Positions 41,785 to 45,863 of a stretch of 45,863 bases of DNA are shown here, in pieces. Within the stretch, counting starts at the first letter, position 1, and every line of letters starts with the position of its first letter. A model generated the notes under the pieces. That model worked only from the letters and a program-made list of their open reading frames with translations. It was not told where the DNA came from and did not search any database. The position numbers and the translations under genes are program-made. Source of the stretch: Alphaproteobacteria bacterium (GTDB taxonomy: Bacteria; Pseudomonadota; Alphaproteobacteria; DSM-16000; Inquilinaceae); assembly GCA_028281985.1 (NCBI GenBank), contig JANQIU010000225.1, positions 1 through 45,863 of the forward strand, read 5' to 3'.

Positions 41785-43182
41785 TCATTCGGCAGCGGCG
41801 ACGCGCCTGTCTCCCAAAGAGAGAAGATGGAACCGGAGCGTCAGCAGTCCAACGGAAACCAGGCTGGCAATCAGGATTCCCGACAGCAGTCCCGCGACGC
41901 CGTGGCCGAGCCCGATGGCCAGGAACCAGCCCATCGGGATCATCACCCCGAGATAGGACACGACATGGCAGGCCGTCGGCATGAACGCGTCGCCCCTTCC
42001 CCGCAGGGCGTGGGCCATGACTGTCTGCCCGCCATCGGCGATCAGCACGAACGCGGCGAGGACCAGCAGCGACGCGACCACCGGCACCAGCGCCGGATCG
42101 CTGGTGTAGATCCGCGCGACACCTTCCGGGAACAGCAGCAGCCCGGCACCGAACACCAGCATGATGAGCGTGTTCAGCGCCAATCCGGTCCAACCGGCAA
42201 GGGCCAGGTCCTGGGTATCCCGCCGGCCATGGGCCGTGCCGACGCAGACCGCCGTGGCCGATGCGATGCCGACCGCCACCATGAAGACGATGGCGACAAC
42301 GCTGATGACGATGGTGTACGCGGCAAGCGGCGCCTTTCCCATCCAGCCGGCGAACATGCTCATCGCCATGAAGGCCGCACCTTCGATGGCCTGGCTGCCG
42401 CCGCCGCCATAGCCGATACGGCGCTGGCGCGCCCACTGGCGCCATCGCCAGCCCGGCCAGGACCGCAGGCCCAGGGATGCCGCATCCGCTTGGCTCAATA
42501 CATAGATCAGCATCGCCATCGCCAGGAAACTGCGGACCGCGGTGGTCGCCCAGGCCGATCCCTCGGCCCCCAGAGCCGGGAAACCGAGTCTGCCGTAGAC
42601 CAGTGTCCAGTTGAGCAGGATGTTGAGGAGGTTGGCCGCCAGAACGGCGACCATCCCCGGCAACGGGCGCCGCAGCCCCTCCATGAAATAGGCGCACGCC
42701 GTAAACACCATCAGCGGCACCATGCTGAGCGACAGGATGGTGATCACCCGTCCGCCGCCAGCGACGATCTCAGCCGGTTGGCCGAACAAGCCAAGCGTCG
42801 GGCCGCCCCACAGGGCAGCGGTCGAGGCGATCAGGCCCAAAGCAATGCCGTAGGGGATCGACCGCCAGAACACCGCACCACAGGCGCCGGCCTCTCCCCG
42901 GCCAAGGGCATTGGCGGTGGTCACTAGCGTCCCTTGCTGGAGGGCAATGCCGGTGACCAGGACGACGGACATCAGCGCATGCCCGATGCCCAGATAGGCC
43001 AGTTCGTCGGTGGCGAACTGGCCGACCATGATCACGTCGACCAGCCACATCAGCAGCAGACCGGTTCGCGACACCACAACCGGCACGGCCAAGCGCAACA
43101 AGTCGATGCAATGCTGCCCCAGGCGGGCATAGCCGCCACCAGGGGGCAGTTCCGTCGGTCGTCTGGAGATTGTGGGGGTCAA
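41785..43182 (-). CDS. MATE family efflux transporter
   Basis: 465-residue twelve-segment antiporter. The first half opens LLRLAVPVVVSRTGLLLMWLVDVIMVGQFA (in part) and the second contains GGGGSQAIEGAAFMAMSMFAGWMGKAPLAAYTI (in part), both MatE repeats. The start is TTG 43182 with AAGGGATG upstream, as no ATG is available before the first segment. It reads away from the gene-free region and toward gyrA, 109 bases apart. Second MATE in the window. Confidence 0.88.
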   Translation of the reverse strand: MTPTISRRPTELPPGGGYARLGQHCIDLLRLAVPVVVSRTGLLLMWLVDVIMVGQFATDELAYLGIGHALMSVVLVTGIALQQGTLVTTANALGRGEAGACGAVFWRSIPYGIALGLIASTAALWGGPTLGLFGQPAEIVAGGGRVITILSLSMVPLMVFTACAYFMEGLRRPLPGMVAVLAANLLNILLNWTLVYGRLGFPALGAEGSAWATTAVRSFLAMAMLIYVLSQADAASLGLRSWPGWRWRQWARQRRIGYGGGGSQAIEGAAFMAMSMFAGWMGKAPLAAYTIVISVVAIVFMVAVGIASATAVCVGTAHGRRDTQDLALAGWTGLALNTLIMLVFGAGLLLFPEGVARIYTSDPALVPVVASLLVLAAFVLIADGGQTVMAHALRGRGDAFMPTACHVVSYLGVMIPMGWFLAIGLGHGVAGLLSGILIASLVSVGLLTLRFHLLSLGDRRVAAAE

Positions 43183-43644
43183 TAACGCATCCCTTCCGCA
43201 CCGGTCGGTCGACGGTGAAGGGAATCAACCCTAATGTCCAAGGGGTTTTGAACTGCGCCTCGGCTGGAATGAACCGACGGCGAGTTCAAGTCCAGGCCGG
43301 ACACTGATCCTGACCGGGTCGGATGATGTCTTTCCGGCACTGAGGAGAATGGCATATCTTTGTTGCGGTTCCGCGACTGGATGTCGCAACAACCTGTTAC
43401 GCATGCGGCTCAGCTATCGGGTTAGTTGCATTTGCCACAGGCGCGGACGATCACACCACTCACCGAGTCGAATTTGTTGCAGTGCAATATCGGCAAGGTA
43501 CTCATGGCCGGCGACGGATGCTTGTATCTTTCGTTTCGGAAGCCGGACACTGGCAAACGAAGGGTCTGAAAAAACTTCATTTTCCGTCAATTCGGGCGTG
43601 ACTCGCGGAATCTGTTTGGGTACATTACCTCCTCACAATGACTT

Positions 43645-43676
43645 GAAAAAAAAGACCGCGCTGGAAACCAGCGCGG
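43645..43676 (-). terminator. rho-independent terminator (leftward)
   Basis: CCGCGCTGG and CCAGCGCGG (43656-43676) form a perfect nine-base stem with a three-base loop. On the minus strand it is followed by a run of about nine T (43645-43653). It ends a leftward transcript from the region 43680-43800 or beyond. Confidence 0.8.
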
Positions 43677-43780
43677 CCCAAGTCTAGGGAGGAATCGCCA
43701 CCAGGCGTAATCGAAGGGGCGGAAAACCGAAAACCGATCCAACGCTCCAACGATCACTTCATACGTTAAACGATGTTCCT
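43654..43780 (-). ncRNA. candidate small RNA ending at the leftward terminator
   Basis: The minus strand here ends in a strong terminator, and just before it has CCTCCC (43687-43692), complementary to a Shine-Dalgarno sequence. No protein is recognised. A trans-acting sRNA similar in layout to alphaproteobacterial anti-Shine-Dalgarno sRNAs is possible. The 5' end is unknown and no clear promoter was found. Confidence 0.3.
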
Positions 43781-43784
43781 GTGT

Positions 43785-43818
43785 AGGCAAGCCGAAAAAT
43801 CGGGCTTGCCTTCTTTTT
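43785..43818 (+). terminator. rho-independent terminator (rightward)
   Basis: AGGCAAGCC and GGCTTGCCT flank a small loop (43785-43811) and a T-rich run follows to 43818 on the plus strand. No annotated rightward gene lies upstream within 5 kb, so it must end an unrecognised transcript. Confidence 0.7.
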
Positions 43819-44215
43819 TGCTCATTTTCCTGCTGTTTTGCTCATTTATTCGGCAATTGATGAAGCTGCTGGCGAAAAATGCCCATCTTCCTGGCAGGGC
43901 GCGGCCACGCTGGGATGAAGGTCTGGGGTCTGTCTCGCCTCTGGCGTGTTGGCGGCGGCGATCGTGCTGCCACAAGACTGGTCGGTTTCCGGTAGTGACC
44001 TGAAAAAACGGCACAAATCCGGTCGAATCGCTTGACGGGACCACGATCGTCTCCCCGCCCGCTGTAGCAAGGGATCGAATCAATTTGGTCGCATTAAGGC
44101 GTTGGACGCGCCACGCCCGATCGTGCCGGTCGACGACGCGGCCCGCTTCCCTCCAGCGCGACAGCGCCGCGGGAGATCGCGCGCCAGAACGATCGCGATC
44201 CGAACGCGGGTCGAT

Positions 44216-44470
44216 CTACCGGGCCAATCGGTTGGCAAGATCCCGGAACGAAACGATCTCGATCTCGATCAGGAGGAAGACGACCCCCCAGAAGACGCCG
44301 GCCAGAAGCGTCGTCGCCACGAACTTCTGGCGCAGCCGTGGGTTGGCCGGCGCGCTGGGCACGTGGCCCGGCCCTGGGTTGTCCGGTGGACGCACCCCCC
44401 ACGGCAGGACCGTGAACAGGACGATCCACCAGAGAACCAGATAGACCGCGATCCCAGTGAACAGGCCCAT
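44216..44470 (-). CDS. DUF1467 family membrane protein
   Basis: 84-residue protein with two hydrophobic segments (GIAVYLVLWWIVLFTVLPWG and LLAGVFWGVVFLLIEI) and the tail FRDLANRL. DUF1467 is a small alphaproteobacterial family almost always found after mce and before proS. Here mce lies seven bases upstream, but the proS gene does not follow within the window. Function unknown. Confidence 0.85.
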   Translation of the reverse strand: MGLFTGIAVYLVLWWIVLFTVLPWGVRPPDNPGPGHVPSAPANPRLRQKFVATTLLAGVFWGVVFLLIEIEIVSFRDLANRLAR

Positions 44471-44477
44471 CGATGAC

Positions 44478-44891
44478 TCAGTGGGCGCCGGTCTGCTCTA
44501 GCTCGACCAGGGTGCCGAAATTGTCCTTGGGGTGCAGGAACAGCACTGGATTATTGTGCGCCCCGAGTTTCGGTTCGCCAGTGCCGAGCACCCGCATACC
44601 CCCCGCCTGAAGCTTGTCGCGGGCGGCCAGAATGTCCTCGACCTCGTAGCAGATATGGTGGATGCCGCCGGAGGGGTTCTTGTCGAGGAAGCCCTGGATC
44701 GGCGATTTCTCCCCCAGCGGGAAAAGCAGTTCGACCTTCGTGTTCGGCAACTCGATGAAGACGACGGTCACCCCGTGTTCTGGCTGGTCGAGGGGTTCGG
44801 ACACCTTGGCGCCCAGCGTGCTCCGGTAGGATTCCGATGCCGCCTCCAGGTCGGGCACGGCAATCGCTACGTGGTTCAATCGTCCGATCAT
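44478..44891 (-). CDS. mce: methylmalonyl-CoA epimerase
   Basis: 137-residue VOC-fold enzyme that interconverts the (R) and (S) forms of methylmalonyl-CoA in propionate metabolism. Conserved blocks: RLNHVAIAVPDLEAA (metal His), GVTVVFIELPNTKVELLFPLG (in part), GGIHHICYEVEDI (metal His) and LFLHPKDNFGTLVELEQ. It lies between RNase J and DUF1467, the usual alphaproteobacterial order, and 93 bases after the RNase J stop. Confidence 0.94.
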   Translation of the reverse strand: MIGRLNHVAIAVPDLEAASESYRSTLGAKVSEPLDQPEHGVTVVFIELPNTKVELLFPLGEKSPIQGFLDKNPSGGIHHICYEVEDILAARDKLQAGGMRVLGTGEPKLGAHNNPVLFLHPKDNFGTLVELEQTGAH

Positions 44892-44984
44892 GGGGTCCCC
44901 CCTATTGGTGGTTGGCGCAATCTGCTGACCCGAAGGGCGCAGATAAGGTTCGTCGTCACATTGAAGTAGATCAAGCAGACTACC

Positions 44985-45863
44985 TCAGACACGAACCACA
45001 TGAATGGTTGTCATCGGCCGTTTGCCAGTGACCGATCGCAGCGCCCGACGGGCGGCGACCCTTGCCGCTTCGCCGACATTGGCATCGTCGCGCCGACGTG
45101 CGCGCGGCAGCTCCTCGACGGCATCGCGCACCGCGCCGGCGACCAGGTCGATCAGATCCTCCGCGCCGTCGGCATCCGCCAGCCCCATTAACGCCACCGT
45201 CGGATCATTGACGACCCGGCCGTCCCCGTTGACGACGACGGTCGCAACCACGGCGCCATTGTGCAGCATCCGGACCCGATCTCGGACCACCTCACCGCCC
45301 AGCGCCACGAGCCTGTTTCCGTCCAGGCCCAGCCGGTCGGCCGCCACATGATCCACGACCTCAGGCCGGCCGGGCGCCAGCCGGATCATCGCCCCGTCGG
45401 TCGGCACCACGACATCGGGTATCTGCAGCGACCGCGCCAGATCGGCCTGGGCCCGCAAGCGCCGCTGGTCGCCATGCATCGGCACCGCGATCTGCGGCCT
45501 GAGCCACTGATAGACGGTTTCGATCTCGTCCCGGGCGGGATGCCCGGAGACGTGAACGGGGGCATCCTCGGCGGTGATCAGGCGGACGCCGCGCCCGACC
45601 AGAAGCGACTGGATGCGCTGGATGGCCGCCTCGTTCCCGGGGATTTCCCGCGACGAGTAGATCAGCGTGTCACCGGCCTCCAGGACGACGTTCGGATGAT
45701 CGCCATGGGCGATCCGGGACAGGGCCGATCGGGCCTCGCCCTGGCTGCCGGTGCAGACCAGCACGACCCGGTCCCGCGGCAGCCAGGCGGCGTCTGCGTC
45801 GGTCAGGAAAGGTTCCGGCACATCCAGATAGCCGCTGATCCTTGCCGCCTCGTGCACCCGCCA
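44985..45863 (-). CDS. rnj: ribonuclease J (3' part, runs off the window)
   Basis: 292 residues of the C-terminal part of an RNase J metallo-beta-lactamase exo/endoribonuclease involved in mRNA and rRNA processing. Visible are RVVLVCTGSQGEARSALSRIAHGDH (in part), VHVSGHPARDEI, the PMHGDQRRL motif and the C-terminal dimerisation region ending RPMTTIHVVRV. The catalytic N-terminal metal motif HxHxDH lies outside the window. The frame is open to the last base. Confidence 0.93.
   Translation of the reverse strand, partial: WRVHEAARISGYLDVPEPFLTDADAAWLPRDRVVLVCTGSQGEARSALSRIAHGDHPNVVLEAGDTLIYSSREIPGNEAAIQRIQSLLVGRGVRLITAEDAPVHVSGHPARDEIETVYQWLRPQIAVPMHGDQRRLRAQADLARSLQIPDVVVPTDGAMIRLAPGRPEVVDHVAADRLGLDGNRLVALGGEVVRDRVRMLHNGAVVATVVVNGDGRVVNDPTVALMGLADADGAEDLIDLVAGAVRDAVEELPRARRRDDANVGEAARVAARRALRSVTGKRPMTTIHVVRV

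Larger units (their letters stand above)
43183..44215. other. gene-free kilobase with outward-facing terminators
   Basis: No reading frame here resembles a known protein. The region has a leftward terminator at 43645-43676 and a rightward one at 43785-43818. The repeat TTTTGCTCATTT occurs at 43815-43826 and 43834-43845. The remainder up to the DUF1467 gene is GC-rich with no further structure that I can name. Confidence 0.55.

Noticed and set aside
41672-42697. Second minus-strand frame through the MATE gene
   Set aside because: A shifted frame of the MATE coding region; the hydrophobic segments belong to the 41785-43182 frame.
43587-43790. 67-residue minus-strand frame over the terminator
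   Set aside because: It spans the terminator hairpin and has no recognised features; the signal is better read as RNA.
43766-44083. 105-residue minus-strand frame
   Set aside because: It passes through the rightward terminator stem, has no family resemblance and no ribosome-binding site.
1-45863. CRISPR arrays, insertion sequences, prophage or integrase
   Set aside because: No repeat-spacer pattern, transposase, terminal repeat pair or integrase motif was found; tRNA-Lys has no adjacent integrase or repeated 3' end.

Overview
The window is GC-rich DNA from an alphaproteobacterium. The right-hand end carries a housekeeping block of the kind expected there: gyrA, coaD and a tRNA-Lys, then RNase J, methylmalonyl-CoA epimerase and a DUF1467 membrane protein. 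A Zur-regulated COG0523/AztD cluster, many Tat-type signals and very high coding density fit the same group, possibly something Rhodospirillales-like. I cannot place it to genus. No prophage, insertion sequence, CRISPR array or rRNA was seen.

Layout. 0.2-8.3 kb: a secreted serine beta-lactamase-fold protein diverges from a tetR/agmatine-deiminase pair across a palindrome. An AraC/EamA pair, a DJ-1/PfpI protein with an alpha/beta hydrolase, and a MATE pump follow. 8.8-14.7 kb: a zinc-starvation-type operon behind a Zur box (zur, COG0523 GTPase, AztD-like zinc chaperone, DUF1826), continuing with almost no gaps into an amino-acid-type ABC binding protein, its permease and a SAM methyltransferase. 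14.5-37 kb: an accessory stretch of small regulator-plus-enzyme modules. These include TetR/membrane protein, cysteine-rich MarR/DUF3237, Ogt, GNAT, azoreductase/YafY, OmpA, EthD/DsbA(FrnE)/FAD monooxygenase/thioredoxin-reductase-like/HxlR, a MetE-like protein, ArsR/SRPBCC, MocR/EamA, an orphan PhnM, an NTF2-like protein, MarR/SDR and VOC. 37-38.3 kb: a secreted caspase-like protein and tRNA-Lys. 38.4-43.2 kb: coaD, gyrA and a second MATE pump. 43.2-44.2 kb: a gene-free kilobase with two outward-pointing terminators. 44.2 kb to the end: DUF1467, mce and the 3' part of RNase J.

How the genes work together. Most modules are a one-component regulator beside its probable target, and several have a readable palindromic operator. 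One operator, with core TACGTGCG and its complement, occurs twice 2.1 kb apart in two promoters of matching design (TTGAC(A/G), 18 bp, TAATG(T/C)). This links the cysteine-rich MarR to both DUF3237 and a distant GNAT gene. The most system-like part is the extended Zur operon, where zinc chaperones are joined to a possible small-molecule uptake pair and a methyltransferase but no ABC ATPase. Functional statements rest on motif recognition by eye; no database search was run.
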